DNA of 64,000 bases, taken from assembly GCF_044344315.1 (NCBI RefSeq), contig NZ_JBIJDC010000008.1:8184-72183 (forward strand), written 5' to 3'. The notes beneath the pieces were generated by a model. That model ran no database searches and was not told the DNA's origin. It saw only the letters and a program-made list of their open reading frames with translations. Shown in pieces: positions 34,806 to 43,967 of this stretch (positions are counted from its first letter, which is position 1; the number at the start of each line of letters is the position of its first letter). This stretch comes from Zoogloea sp044344315 (lineage in GTDB: Bacteria > Pseudomonadota > Gammaproteobacteria > Burkholderiales > Rhodocyclaceae). Position numbers and translations under genes: made by a program.

Positions 34806-35422
34806 TCGCCCTCCCGGAAGCTCAGGGTCGCGGTATGCCGGACCTCGTTGTAGCGCTTGCCATCCACCACGGCAGCCCCGCCGTCCATCCGGGCGGAGAC
34901 CACCAGCACATACAACCCGGGGATGGGCGTATCCAGGGTCACGCTGCCATCCCCGGCGGGGCGCAGTGTCTTGTGCCAACCGGTGGCGGTACTCACCCGG
35001 ACCTGGGAGGCGCTGACGGCCTCGCCTTTCCAGAACAGGCGGAAGGTCGAGCCTCCACTTTGGGTGGGCACCAGTTCCAGATCGCTTCCGGCGCGGGTTT
35101 CGTGACGGCCACTGCGGGCGTGAAGGAACTCGAGGGTGCCCGCGGCGGTTTCAGCCCGGGCTGAGAAGCGCAGATCACCGGGCGGGACGACGGGAAGATC
35201 CCAGCGCACGCCCTGGGCGGGTGCGTCCACCGGCTTGCCGGATGCGGCCAGGATCTTGGCGCCATACAGGGAAAGCGGCCGGGGCGCCCCGATCTCGCCG
35301 GCGAGGATCCGCACGCCCGCACCGGCGGGCTCGATCCACACGTAGTCGGCCCGGGCGCCGGACGCTGCCAGGAGGGCGAGCGTAGCCGCCGCGACCCGTG
35401 CCGCATGCTTGAATAAGATCAT
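34802..35422 (-). CDS. DUF4198-family exported protein
   Basis: A 206-residue protein with signal peptide (HAARVAAATLALLAASGARA), a start DYVWIEPAGAGVRILAGEIG and a GLYVLVVSARMDGG segment. DUF4198 proteins are periplasmic, beta-rich and often accompany metal or siderophore uptake. The ATG at 35422 is chosen for the signal peptide. Overlaps macA and follows the DUF3325 gene by 17 bases. Precise function unknown. Confidence 0.75.
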   Translation of the reverse strand: MILFKHAARVAAATLALLAASGARADYVWIEPAGAGVRILAGEIGAPRPLSLYGAKILAASGKPVDAPAQGVRWDLPVVPPGDLRFSARAETAAGTLEFLHARSGRHETRAGSDLELVPTQSGGSTFRLFWKGEAVSASQVRVSTATGWHKTLRPAGDGSVTLDTPIPGLYVLVVSARMDGGAAVVDGKRYNEVRHTATLSFREGE

Positions 35423-35439
35423 TTGGAAATCGTTCCAGG

Positions 35440-35778
35440 TCAGGACAACATCAGCACCACGGCGCCCGTCAGACTGAACAGGGCCAGCCGGGCCTGGGCG
35501 CGGGGCGCATAGGGCAGCGAGAACACCAGGATCAGCGCCGCCACGGAAAGCAGCCCGAACCAGGCCACCGGCCCGATGGCCCAGCCCCAGCTGCGCCCGC
35601 AGTACCACAGGGCCAGACCGAGCAGCCCCCAGCCGGCAGCACGCAGCGTGCCGGATAGCGGGGCTCCAGGCCTGCGGCCGAGAGCCTGGGCGTGATGCCG
35701 ATCCATGGCCAGGCACAGCCCGGTCAGGGCGGCATGACACAGCAACAGGCTCGTCACGATGGAAACACCGCTCACCAT
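35440..35778 (-). CDS. DUF3325 small membrane protein
   Basis: A 112-residue protein with about three to four hydrophobic helices (SIVTSLLLCHAALTGLCLAM, GLLGLALWYCG, LSVAALILVFSLPY). The central CLAMDRHH...ALGRRP pattern fits DUF3325, which is commonly encoded beside PepSY membrane reductases and siderophore receptors. It starts one base after the PepSY stop. Likely an accessory subunit of the reductase complex, as FpvH/J/K-type proteins are in pseudomonads (inference). Confidence 0.78.
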   Translation of the reverse strand: MVSGVSIVTSLLLCHAALTGLCLAMDRHHAQALGRRPGAPLSGTLRAAGWGLLGLALWYCGRSWGWAIGPVAWFGLLSVAALILVFSLPYAPRAQARLALFSLTGAVVLMLS

Positions 35779-35779
35779 G

Positions 35780-37396
35780 TCAGAGCCCCTCCACCGCGTG
35801 ACCGGGGGCCTGCCGGCCAGCGGCACCGGCGTTGGTACGCAGCCTTGCGCCGAGACGCATCCACGCCAGGGCAAACATGGCGCCGAAGGCGAGGCTCGTC
35901 AGCTCGACGCCGGCACTCTCCCCATCGCCCCGCAACAGGGCCGCAAGCAGGTGGTCTCCCGTACTCAGGGCGTTCACCAGGGGCAGCCCGAGGCAGAGCA
36001 CTGCGGCGGCTGCCAGTTGCTCGCGCCAGGCCCGCATCGGTGGGCGCAGGCTGGCATGGACCAGGGTGAGGAGCCACACGGCGAAGAACAGGCGGATCTC
36101 CCAGGCGGCCCGCGCCTCGATCCCGAGGGGCAGCAGGCGGTTGATCCACAGATAGGCCACGCAGCTCAGGCCCAGGCCGACGATGCCGGCCACGTTGAGG
36201 GCCTCGATGATCTGCAGGACCCGCGGCGTGGCGGTGCCGAACGCGTCGCCACTGTGGCGCCGGCGCTTGACCATGAAGAGGATCGCGCCCGTGGCCAGCA
36301 TTGCCGAGCCGGCCATGCCGCTGATGAAATACAGCCACTTCATCGGGTCGCCGCCGAAGCGCACGAAGTGCAGGGCGTTCATGGTGCGCTGAACCGCCAG
36401 CACCTGACCGCCCCGGGTGGTGTTGGGACGCTGCACGTCCAGCACCTCGCCGGTGACGGCATCAAACTGCACCCGGCCACTGCTGCGGCCCACCAGGCGA
36501 TCAGTGTCGGCATCAGGATCAAAACGCCCGAACACCCGCACGGCCGCGCTGCGATCGCCAGGGTGACTGACAGTGACGAAAGCCGCTTCCCGGGCCAGGG
36601 CCTGCTCGGCCTTGGCGAGCAAGGGCGCCATGGGGGCCACATCAGCGGCCACATGCAGTTCGGGGCGCGGCGCCGGCCCTTCGGTGAGGGCGCTGAAGAA
36701 GGCTTCCTGGTCGCCGTCATAGCGGGCCAGGATGCCGGCCGGCATGTAGGTTGCCCAGAAGATGGTCAGGCCGGTGTAGGTGATCATGAACAGGAATGGC
36801 AAGGTCAGCACCCCCAGGGCGTTGTGCCCATCCAGCCAGGAGCGCTGGCCCTTGCCGGGCCGGAAGGTGAAGAAGTCGGTGAAGATCTTCTTGTGCACGA
36901 CGATGCCCGAAACCAGGGCCACCAGCATGGCCAGGGTGGCGATGCCGACCACCCAGATGCCCGCCGTCCCCGCATGAAACTCGAAGTGCATGTGCACGAA
37001 GTGATGCCCGCCCTCCGTCTCGCGCACCTGGGATGCCGGCATCAGCTCGCCGCTGGCCGGGTCAAGGCGATGACGCTGCACCGGCCCGTCGTCATGCTCA
37101 CGCCAGGACACGCGCAGCGCCGGGTCATCTTCGGCGGGCAGGCCGATGCTCCAGAAGTCGGCTCGGGGCGCCTTGCCGGCCAGGAAGGCCTGGGCGGTGC
37201 GCACGGCCTGTGCACGCGCCTCGGCACTGAGTGGCGCCACGGCCTCGGCCCGCCCCTTGTCACGCATCCAGTGGGAGATGGCGTCGTCGAACACGCCCAG
37301 GGTACCGGTCAGGAAAATGGCGAACAGGATCCAGGTGAACCACAGGCCTCCCCAGGTGTGCAGCCAGGCCATGGACTGGCGGAAACCGGCCTTCAT
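35780..37396 (-). CDS. PepSY-associated membrane protein, likely siderophore-iron reductase (FpvG/PiuB-like)
   Basis: A 538-residue inner-membrane protein. The first helix motif is HTWGGLWFTWILFAIFLTG. PepSY regions follow, with conserved histidines in HHFVHMHFEFH and WLDGHNALGVL, and several further helices to the C-terminus. Family members bind heme and reduce ferric siderophores in the periplasm. Its start overlaps the DUF3649 stop (ATGA). Position between the TonB receptor and MacAB supports iron release from imported siderophore. Confidence 0.88.
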   Translation of the reverse strand: MKAGFRQSMAWLHTWGGLWFTWILFAIFLTGTLGVFDDAISHWMRDKGRAEAVAPLSAEARAQAVRTAQAFLAGKAPRADFWSIGLPAEDDPALRVSWREHDDGPVQRHRLDPASGELMPASQVRETEGGHHFVHMHFEFHAGTAGIWVVGIATLAMLVALVSGIVVHKKIFTDFFTFRPGKGQRSWLDGHNALGVLTLPFLFMITYTGLTIFWATYMPAGILARYDGDQEAFFSALTEGPAPRPELHVAADVAPMAPLLAKAEQALAREAAFVTVSHPGDRSAAVRVFGRFDPDADTDRLVGRSSGRVQFDAVTGEVLDVQRPNTTRGGQVLAVQRTMNALHFVRFGGDPMKWLYFISGMAGSAMLATGAILFMVKRRRHSGDAFGTATPRVLQIIEALNVAGIVGLGLSCVAYLWINRLLPLGIEARAAWEIRLFFAVWLLTLVHASLRPPMRAWREQLAAAAVLCLGLPLVNALSTGDHLLAALLRGDGESAGVELTSLAFGAMFALAWMRLGARLRTNAGAAGRQAPGHAVEGL

Positions 37397-37695
37397 GGCT
37401 GCGCTCCCAGCAGTTCGAAAAGCCCCGCCAGCGCGCCCATCAAGGCACTCGAACCCAGCAGGAGGGCCCAGGCCCGCCGGGCGCTGGCGGCGGCAAATAC
37501 GCCGATCACGGCGGCCACATGGAAGGCGAAGCCGAACAGGGTCGCCCCGAGCACCGCCTCCGGCACCGATGAAGGCAGCAGGTGGCTGAGCAGGACGACC
37601 GCCGTGGAGGCCATCAGATAGCCTCCGAAGATCGCCGCCAAGACCCGCGACAGCACGGCCGGCTCGGCCCGGGGGGCAGGAGAAGAGGAATTCAT
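37393..37695 (-). CDS. DUF3649 small membrane protein
   Basis: A 100-residue protein with three hydrophobic helices (VLAAIFGGYLMASTAVVLLS, LGATLFGFAFHVAAVIGVFA, a third to the end). It matches the iron-associated DUF3649 type that precedes PepSY reductase genes. The ATG at 37695 has GGGAG upstream; a GTG six bases earlier is possible. It lies 13 bases after the TonB receptor stop. Probable accessory membrane subunit. Confidence 0.75.
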   Translation of the reverse strand: MNSSSPAPRAEPAVLSRVLAAIFGGYLMASTAVVLLSHLLPSSVPEAVLGATLFGFAFHVAAVIGVFAAASARRAWALLLGSSALMGALAGLFELLGAQP

Positions 37696-37708
37696 GGGCA
37701 CTCCCGGG

Positions 37709-40201
37709 TCAGAACAGGTAGGTCAGGCCGACCCGCAGGCTGCGCGGTTCACCGTAGTAGGACGACGAGGACGTGGTCTGGTAGGTCTTGTCGAACAGGT
37801 TGTAGAGATTGATCGACGCAGTGAGCTGTTTCGCGATGGTGTAGTGGGCCGTCAGGTCCACCAGCGCGTAGCTGCCCTGGATCACCCGGGGCGAACCCGG
37901 CACCCAGCTGAAGTCGGACCAGGTCCGGTTCTGCCAGCGCACCCCGCCGCCGACACGCAGGCCGTTGCCGACGCTGGGCATGCGGTAGGTGGTGAACAGT
38001 TTCAGGGTGTTCTGGGGCACGTTGGTGTTGAGCAGGGCGCCATTGCGATCCTGGGTCATGTTGCGCGAGAAGCCGAAGGCGGCCTGCCAGTTACGGGCAA
38101 TCTGGCCGTTGGCCTCCACCTCGAAGCCGCGCGTGCGGGTACCGGACGCCGCCCGGTAAGCCTGGGAGCCGTCCGGCGCCAGCACACCGGGCAGTGCCAC
38201 GGCAAAATTGTCCTGCTGGATCTTGTACACCGCAGCGGCCACATTGAGCCGGCCACCCTGGAGCTCCCCCTTCATCCCCAGTTCGTAGGCATCGCCCAGC
38301 AGCGGATCCAGGGACGCACCGGTGACGGTCTTGTTGCTCTGGGGCTTGAAGATGTTGGTGAAGCTGCCATAGACCGACCATTGGCGGTCAATCTCATGGA
38401 CCAGTGCCGCGTAGGGTGTAAAGCGGTCACCCCATTCGCGCCGCTCGGTGGAACTCACCCCCGTGGCGTAGTTGCTGTTGAACTTCTTGTCGCCCCAGCT
38501 GGTGGTGCGCCCGCCGATGATCAGGGACAGGGGGTCGGTGATGCGCAGGCGCGCAGTGGCATAGGCGCTGCGGGTGTATTCGCTGTAGTTGAAATCGCCC
38601 TTGACGGAGTTGTCGGGCCGGCCCGGGGTACTGCCATTCCAGCGGCGGATGTCTCCAATCGGCAGGATGTACCACAGGTGATAGGACTCGGAATCCTGCA
38701 GGGTGTGGGACACGGTGGCCCCCAGTGCCACGTCGTGCTTGCGCCCGAACGCAGTGAAGGGGCCACGGGCACTCAGATCGAGGCTGTTCTGGTTGGGCTG
38801 ACCAGCCCAGCGCCCGCCATAGAGGTTGATGCCCACTCCGGTGATCTTGTCGGGGGAGCCGCCAGCCGCATAGCCGAGCTGCTCATCGAAGCGGGTGCGG
38901 TCGTGGGAGTAGACACCCTTGAGCACCCACTCGTTATCGAGACGATGCTCCAGGGAGGCGAACAGGGCCACGCTCTCGCGGCTGGAATAGGCCCAGTCGG
39001 CGGCGGCCGAATCGGAGCGTTTCCAGCGGGTCCGCGTACCGTCGGAGTAAAACAGTGGCAGCCCGCCCCGGGTGTGGCCGGTGGCCTCGTGCTCCTGGTA
39101 GGTCAGCCCGAAGGCCGCCAGCGTGGTGGGCGTCAGATCCGCCTCGAAGACGCCATACAGGATCTTCTTTCGCTCCTGCAGCCGATCGATGTGGGAGCCG
39201 TTTTCCTGCATCGCGGCGACAAAGCGGCTGCGCAGGCGCCCACCCTCTTCGATGGGCAGCGAAACGTCCGCCTCGGCGCGGCGATGCTCCCACGAACCGG
39301 CCTCGACCCGCACGCTGCCCTGCATCTCCCGGGTGGGACGCTTGCGGATCAGGTTGATGGTGGCACTGGGCAGGCCGATACCGTTCATCAGCCCGGTGGC
39401 CCCGCGTACCACTTCAACCCGGTCGTACAGCACCATGTCATTGCTCTGGTAGATGCTGCTGTAGTTGCTGTTCAGGTGGCCGATGCCATCCACCAGGTAG
39501 TTCTCCACCTCGAAGCCACGGGAGTAGATGGGGCTGGAGTCGGAGCCCAGGTTGCCGGCCTGGCTGAGGGTCAGGCCCGCCGTCTGGCGCACCACGTCGG
39601 CGAGCTGGATCAGCCCCTGGTCGTCCATCTGCTGGCGGGTGATCACCGACACCGACTGGGGCGTTTCGCGGATCGACAGGGGGAGCCGGGTGGCCGTCTG
39701 CATCGGACCGCTGCTGGTGTAGGAGCCGCTGCCCTCGGTCACCGCATCGGCCAGCGCATTTGCCCGCACGGTGACAGGCTGGAGGGTGGTGCCGTCGGTG
39801 ACTGGCCTGGGCAGCGCTTCAAGCCGGTAGTCGCCACTCCCTTGGCTGACAGCATGCAGGCCGGACTCGGCAAGCAGCTTGTCGAAGCCTTGCTGGACGG
39901 TATGGCGCCCCTTGAGCCCGGGGGATTGACGTTGGCGCAGACCGGCGGCATCGAAGGACAGGGCGACACCCGCGTCGGCGGCGAAGCGCGCCAGCACGGC
40001 GCTCAGGGAGCCTGCAGGAATGTCGAACTCCCGGGGCTGCCCTTTGACCACCGGCACCTGGCCCTCTGCTGCAAAGGCCTGGGGAGCAGGAACGAATCCG
40101 ATGGCCATCAGGCCAAGTACGGTGCCACGCAGTACCCTGGCGGGGACACGGCGGGAGGCGCGGGACGCCGCGCGGGGTTGGGCTTGAAGGCGATTCGGCA
40201 T
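37709..40201 (-). CDS. TonB-dependent ferric-siderophore receptor with STN signalling domain
   Basis: An 830-residue outer-membrane receptor: signal peptide (to about QAFAAE), STN domain (about 58-110, FDIPAGSLSAVLARFAADAG), TonB box region, plug (about 155-280, TPQSVSVITRQQMDDQGL and EVVRGATGLMNGIGLPSATIN), and a 22-strand barrel ending in RVGLTYLF with the terminal Phe. FhuE/FpvA class. The STN domain signals through FecR and the ECF sigma factor encoded just upstream, so the receptor controls its own expression. Confidence 0.95.
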   Translation of the reverse strand: MPNRLQAQPRAASRASRRVPARVLRGTVLGLMAIGFVPAPQAFAAEGQVPVVKGQPREFDIPAGSLSAVLARFAADAGVALSFDAAGLRQRQSPGLKGRHTVQQGFDKLLAESGLHAVSQGSGDYRLEALPRPVTDGTTLQPVTVRANALADAVTEGSGSYTSSGPMQTATRLPLSIRETPQSVSVITRQQMDDQGLIQLADVVRQTAGLTLSQAGNLGSDSSPIYSRGFEVENYLVDGIGHLNSNYSSIYQSNDMVLYDRVEVVRGATGLMNGIGLPSATINLIRKRPTREMQGSVRVEAGSWEHRRAEADVSLPIEEGGRLRSRFVAAMQENGSHIDRLQERKKILYGVFEADLTPTTLAAFGLTYQEHEATGHTRGGLPLFYSDGTRTRWKRSDSAAADWAYSSRESVALFASLEHRLDNEWVLKGVYSHDRTRFDEQLGYAAGGSPDKITGVGINLYGGRWAGQPNQNSLDLSARGPFTAFGRKHDVALGATVSHTLQDSESYHLWYILPIGDIRRWNGSTPGRPDNSVKGDFNYSEYTRSAYATARLRITDPLSLIIGGRTTSWGDKKFNSNYATGVSSTERREWGDRFTPYAALVHEIDRQWSVYGSFTNIFKPQSNKTVTGASLDPLLGDAYELGMKGELQGGRLNVAAAVYKIQQDNFAVALPGVLAPDGSQAYRAASGTRTRGFEVEANGQIARNWQAAFGFSRNMTQDRNGALLNTNVPQNTLKLFTTYRMPSVGNGLRVGGGVRWQNRTWSDFSWVPGSPRVIQGSYALVDLTAHYTIAKQLTASINLYNLFDKTYQTTSSSSYYGEPRSLRVGLTYLF

Positions 40202-40282
40202 GGGTTTCACTTGAGTAGATTGGGTGGTTCTACCCGGGGGCCGAAACAGACCCCGCAACAGTGCACCTGCCGGTGAAAAAAA

Positions 40283-41272
40283 TCAGGCGGCTTCGACAGA
40301 CACCCAGTAGCGGGTGCGCCAGACGTGGCGGACGGGAAAGGTGTCCGCCAGCAGTTGCAGCGCACGATCCGTATCGTCGAGGGGGAACGCGCCCGAGACC
40401 CGCAACCCGGCAACCGCCGGATCGCAGCGCAGGACACCTCTGCGGTAGCGCCCGAGTTCGGCAACCCACTCACCGAGGGGCATGTCGACGGCAACCAGGC
40501 TGCCCGTCACCCACGCGGCCGTGGCCGGCCCCGAGGGCTCAGGGCCGGCGCCGGCGCCGGCGGGCAATCCGAAATCCAGCCGCTGCCCGGCGCCAACGAG
40601 GGTTCCGTCACCCGCCGTCCCGTTCTGCATGACCCGCACCCTGTCCTCGATCACAGCCACCTGACTCAGATCGGCATGGGTACGCACCGTGAAGCGGGTG
40701 CCCAGGGCCTCCACCAGCCCATGCCCGGTACGGACCCGGAATGGACGCCCCACCCCACCTGCCGCCGCACCGGCATCCCGGGCGGTGGCAATCAGGACAC
40801 GCCCCCGATGGAGATGGATCAGGCGCTGACGGGCATCGAAGACGACGTCGAGGGCACTGTCGGTATCCATCACCAGCAGGCTGCCGTCATCCAGGGTAAA
40901 GGGACGGCGCTCGCCGACCCGGGTCTGGCGGGAGGCCTGCCAGGCCCGCCATGGTGTACTGTGCCCCAGCTGCCAGGCCAGGGGCATCGCGGCCCCGGCA
41001 AGGAGCAGACTGCACAGCACAGCCCGTCGATGACTTCCACCACCACGCAGGGCGTGCCCGGCAAGGGGGCCGGGAACACGGCTGAACTGCCCACAGACAT
41101 GCTCCACCTGCATCCAGGCCCGCCGATGCAGCTCTGACGCGGCCAGCCAGCCTTGCCAGGCCTCGTTCACGCCATCCCCGGCGGCACCGGAGCCCAGGCG
41201 CGCATACCATTCGGCTGCGGCGCGGATGGCCTCCCTGTCGTCGCGGGCCAGGGTCGGGGCCTGCGGCGTCAT
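40283..41272 (-). CDS. fecR: FecR-family anti-sigma/transducer
   Basis: A 329-residue protein: cytoplasmic N-domain (DUF4880-like, EWYARLGSGAAGDGVNEAWQ, LAASELHRRAWMQVE), one membrane segment (RRAVLCSLLLAGAAMPLAW), FecR periplasmic core (RRPFTLDDGSLLVMDTDSALD, VEALGTRFTVRTHADL) and a C-terminal STN-like portion. It passes the receptor's signal to the ECF sigma factor. The ATG at 41272 overlaps the sigma gene stop (ATGA). Confidence 0.92.
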   Translation of the reverse strand: MTPQAPTLARDDREAIRAAAEWYARLGSGAAGDGVNEAWQGWLAASELHRRAWMQVEHVCGQFSRVPGPLAGHALRGGGSHRRAVLCSLLLAGAAMPLAWQLGHSTPWRAWQASRQTRVGERRPFTLDDGSLLVMDTDSALDVVFDARQRLIHLHRGRVLIATARDAGAAAGGVGRPFRVRTGHGLVEALGTRFTVRTHADLSQVAVIEDRVRVMQNGTAGDGTLVGAGQRLDFGLPAGAGAGPEPSGPATAAWVTGSLVAVDMPLGEWVAELGRYRRGVLRCDPAVAGLRVSGAFPLDDTDRALQLLADTFPVRHVWRTRYWVSVEAA

Positions 41273-41784
41273 TCGCGCACCTGCTGCAGCTGGTAGAGGC
41301 AACAATGCTCCATGGCACGGGCCATGTAGTTGTTCACCGTACGCAGGGAGATCTCAAGCCGGGCGGCGATCTCCGGGTAGGTCAAGCCATCGCACTGGGC
41401 CAGCAGAAAGGCTTGCTTCACCCGGGGGCCGAGCCCGTCGAGCATCCGGTCGATGTCCATCAAGGCCTCGATCACCAGCGCACGCGTCTCGGGAGAGGGC
41501 CATTCCTGCTCCGGCTGCTGCGCCAGCAGCTCAAGATACTGGCTCTCCAGGCTGCGCCGCCGGAACAGATCGACGACCAGCCCCTTGGCAATGGTGACCA
41601 GGTAATGACGCGGCTCGGCGATCAGATCGGCGTTACGCGCACGAATCACCCGCACAAAGGCGTCCTGGGCCAGATCGGCCGCATCACTGGCGTTGCCCAG
41701 CTTGCGTCGCAGCCAGCCATTCAGCCAGCCATGGTGCACACGGTAAAGCTCGGTGACAGCTTCGGTTTGTGTAACGGTACTCAC
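41269..41784 (-). CDS. fecI: FecI-like ECF sigma factor
   Basis: A 171-residue sigma-70 family ECF factor: region 2 (LGNASDAADLAQDAFVRVI, HYLVTIAKGLVVDLFRRR) and region 4 (AFLLAQCDGLTYPEIAARL, SLRTVNNYMARAM). It drives the siderophore receptor operon once released by FecR. A near-consensus Fur box lies 62-80 bases upstream of the start, so iron represses the cascade. Confidence 0.93.
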   Translation of the reverse strand: MSTVTQTEAVTELYRVHHGWLNGWLRRKLGNASDAADLAQDAFVRVIRARNADLIAEPRHYLVTIAKGLVVDLFRRRSLESQYLELLAQQPEQEWPSPETRALVIEALMDIDRMLDGLGPRVKQAFLLAQCDGLTYPEIAARLEISLRTVNNYMARAMEHCCLYQLQQVRE

Positions 41785-41845
41785 GGGAGCCTCCAGGCAA
41801 CGGGCTCGCTGGCTAGCCGCAGACGGGCATGGCTGGCTAATTTTT

Positions 41846-41864
41846 GATAATGGTTCTCATTATC
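41846..41864. promoter_or_regulatory. Fur box upstream of fecI
   Basis: GATAATGGTTCTCATTATC matches the classical 19-base Fur consensus at 16 of 19 positions and has intact outer half-sites GATAAT/ATTATC. It lies in the fecI-feoB divergent region, nearer to fecI. Confidence 0.85.
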
Positions 41865-41941
41865 TTTAATTCCATGATGAGCGTCAAACCTACGCCCTGC
41901 AGCAGGGCCATGCTGTCCACTGTTTGCTATTACGCAATAAC

Positions 41942-41960
41942 GCGAATGATTTTCGTTTGC
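41942..41960. promoter_or_regulatory. Possible second Fur box upstream of feoB
   Basis: GCGAATGATTTTCGTTTGC matches the Fur consensus at 12 of 19 positions, 57 bases before the feoB start. Weaker than the fecI box; plausible because feoB is a typical Fur target. Confidence 0.45.
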
Positions 41961-42016
41961 AAATTGAGGTATGATCGTGCCTCCCGAGCCACGATTTCAC
42001 CCCTTCCCTGCAGAGC

Positions 42017-43963
42017 ATGAGCGGAACCCTCAGCATTCCCGGCACCTTCCTGCTGGTCGGCCACCCCAACGTGGGCAAGTCGGTCCTGTTCCATCGCCTG
42101 ACCGGCGCCTACGTCAATGTGTCGAATTACCCGGGCACCACCGTCGAAGTCACCCGGGCCAGCGCCCGCTTCGACCGGGACGCGGCCCTCCTGGACACGC
42201 CGGGCGTGCTGTCCCTGCCTTCCCGCAGTGACGATGAACGCACCACCGTAAGGGCCCTGCTCAACGAACCGACCCGGGCCCTGCTGCAGGTGGGCGACGC
42301 CAAGAACCTGCGTCGCACCCTCACCCTGACAGCCTTGCTGGCCGAGCTGAATGTGCCCCTGGTGCTGGCCCTCAACATGCACGACGAGGCCGCCGCCCGG
42401 GGCGTGACCATCGACATGGAGGCGCTGGCCAAAGCGCTCGGCGTACCCGTCGAGGCCACCGTGGCCACCGACGGCAAAGGCATCGGCGCCCTCACCCGGC
42501 ACCTGGCCGACGCCCGGCCGCCGCGGTGCATCCTGCACTACGACAAGGCCATCGACGCGGACATCGAACGGGTCGCCGCCGCCATCACCCAGCACTGCCC
42601 CCACCCCGTGCTGGCCGCCCGCGGTCTGGCCATCCTCTTTCTCGGTGGCGACGATGAGGTGGCCGCCTGGATGCGCGACAAGGCCGGTCCGAACTTCTCC
42701 CACATCCTGGCCCTGCGCCAGGAAGCCCGGGCCCGGGTGGAGGGCGACCTGCCCACCCTGCTGGCCAGGGAGCGCACCGAGGCCGCCGATGTGCTGGCCG
42801 CCAGCGTGGTCAGCCGCAGCGTGAAAAGCAGCCCGCTACTCAGCCAGCGGGTCGGCCAGGCGGTGGTGCACCCCGTGTGGGGCCTGCCCATCCTGCTGGC
42901 CGTGCTTTACCTGATCTACGAGTTTGTTGGTGTCTTTGGTGCCACTACGCTGGTCGGCCTGCTGGAGGAAGACCTCTTTGAAGGCGTGCTCAACCCTGCG
43001 GTGACCCAGTTCATTGAGGCCGTCGCCCCGGCCAGCTGGGTGACCGAGCTGCTGGTCGGCCAGTACGGCCTATGGACCATGGGCATGACCTACGCCCTGG
43101 CCCTGATCCTGCCCATTGTCACCACCTTCTTCCTGGCCTTCGGCGTGCTTGAGGATTCGGGCTACCTGCCACGCCTGTCGGTCATCGCCAACCGCCTGTT
43201 CGCCCTCATCGGCCTCAACGGCCGGGCGGTGCTGCCGATGGTGCTGGGCCTGGGCTGCGTCACCATGGCCACCCTCACCACGCGCATCCTGCACAGCCCG
43301 CGGGAGCGCCTGATCACCACCTTCCTGCTGGCTCTGGCCATCCCCTGCTCGGCGCAGCTGGGCGTGGTGCTGGGCATGCTCGGCAGCCTGTCCTTCAAGG
43401 CCGTGCTGGTGTGGGCCCTGGCCATGGTCGGCATCCTGATGCTCACCGGCTTCCTGGCCTCGCGGCTGATCCCCGGACGGCGCATCCCGCTGGTCACCGA
43501 GCTGCCGCCCATGCGCCTGCCCATCTTCGGCAATGTGCTGAAAAAGACCGCCGGACGCCTCAAGTGGTATCTGGTGGAGGTGATCCCCCTGTTCCTGGTG
43601 GGTACCTTCCTGATGTTCAGCCTGGACAAGCTCGGCGTGCTGCCGGCCATCATCCGCGCCGGCGAACCGCTGGTGTCGGGCTGGCTGGGCCTGCCGCCGG
43701 AGGCCAGTGCAGCCTTCGTGATGGGCTTCCTGCGCCGCGACTTCGGCGCCACCGGCCTGTTCGCCATGGCTGACAGCCTCAGTCCGATACAAGCGGTGGT
43801 GGGAATGATCACCATCACCCTGTTCATTCCCTGCTTCGCCAGCCTGATGATGATGGTCAAGGAACAGGGCCTAAAGACGGCCGCCACGATGGTGGCGCTG
43901 ATCGTGCCTTTCGCCTTCCTGGTGGGCGGGCTGTTCAATATCGCCCTGCGCGCCCTCTGGTGA
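42017..43963 (+). CDS. feoB: FeoB-type ferrous iron transporter
   Basis: A 648-residue inner-membrane protein. The N-terminal G domain has GHPNVGKS (G1), DTPG (G3) and NMHD (G4). It is followed by about eight membrane helices with two nucleoside-gate regions. The second gate, TLFIPCFASLMMMVKEQG, keeps the Pro-Cys pair. In the first gate the usual GCNVPA is GCVTMA, and the protein is about 120 residues shorter than E. coli FeoB. A divergent subtype is therefore likely. It lies four bases upstream of feoA, the reverse of the common order. Confidence 0.9.
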   Translation: MSGTLSIPGTFLLVGHPNVGKSVLFHRLTGAYVNVSNYPGTTVEVTRASARFDRDAALLDTPGVLSLPSRSDDERTTVRALLNEPTRALLQVGDAKNLRRTLTLTALLAELNVPLVLALNMHDEAAARGVTIDMEALAKALGVPVEATVATDGKGIGALTRHLADARPPRCILHYDKAIDADIERVAAAITQHCPHPVLAARGLAILFLGGDDEVAAWMRDKAGPNFSHILALRQEARARVEGDLPTLLARERTEAADVLAASVVSRSVKSSPLLSQRVGQAVVHPVWGLPILLAVLYLIYEFVGVFGATTLVGLLEEDLFEGVLNPAVTQFIEAVAPASWVTELLVGQYGLWTMGMTYALALILPIVTTFFLAFGVLEDSGYLPRLSVIANRLFALIGLNGRAVLPMVLGLGCVTMATLTTRILHSPRERLITTFLLALAIPCSAQLGVVLGMLGSLSFKAVLVWALAMVGILMLTGFLASRLIPGRRIPLVTELPPMRLPIFGNVLKKTAGRLKWYLVEVIPLFLVGTFLMFSLDKLGVLPAIIRAGEPLVSGWLGLPPEASAAFVMGFLRRDFGATGLFAMADSLSPIQAVVGMITITLFIPCFASLMMMVKEQGLKTAATMVALIVPFAFLVGGLFNIALRALW

Positions 43964-43967
43964 GAGC

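Noticed and set aside
42017..43963. Interpreting the feoB-like gene as a generic GTPase/nucleoside transporter
   Set aside because: G-domain motifs, gate regions, adjoining feoA and the Fur-site context together support a ferrous iron transporter despite the altered gate motif.
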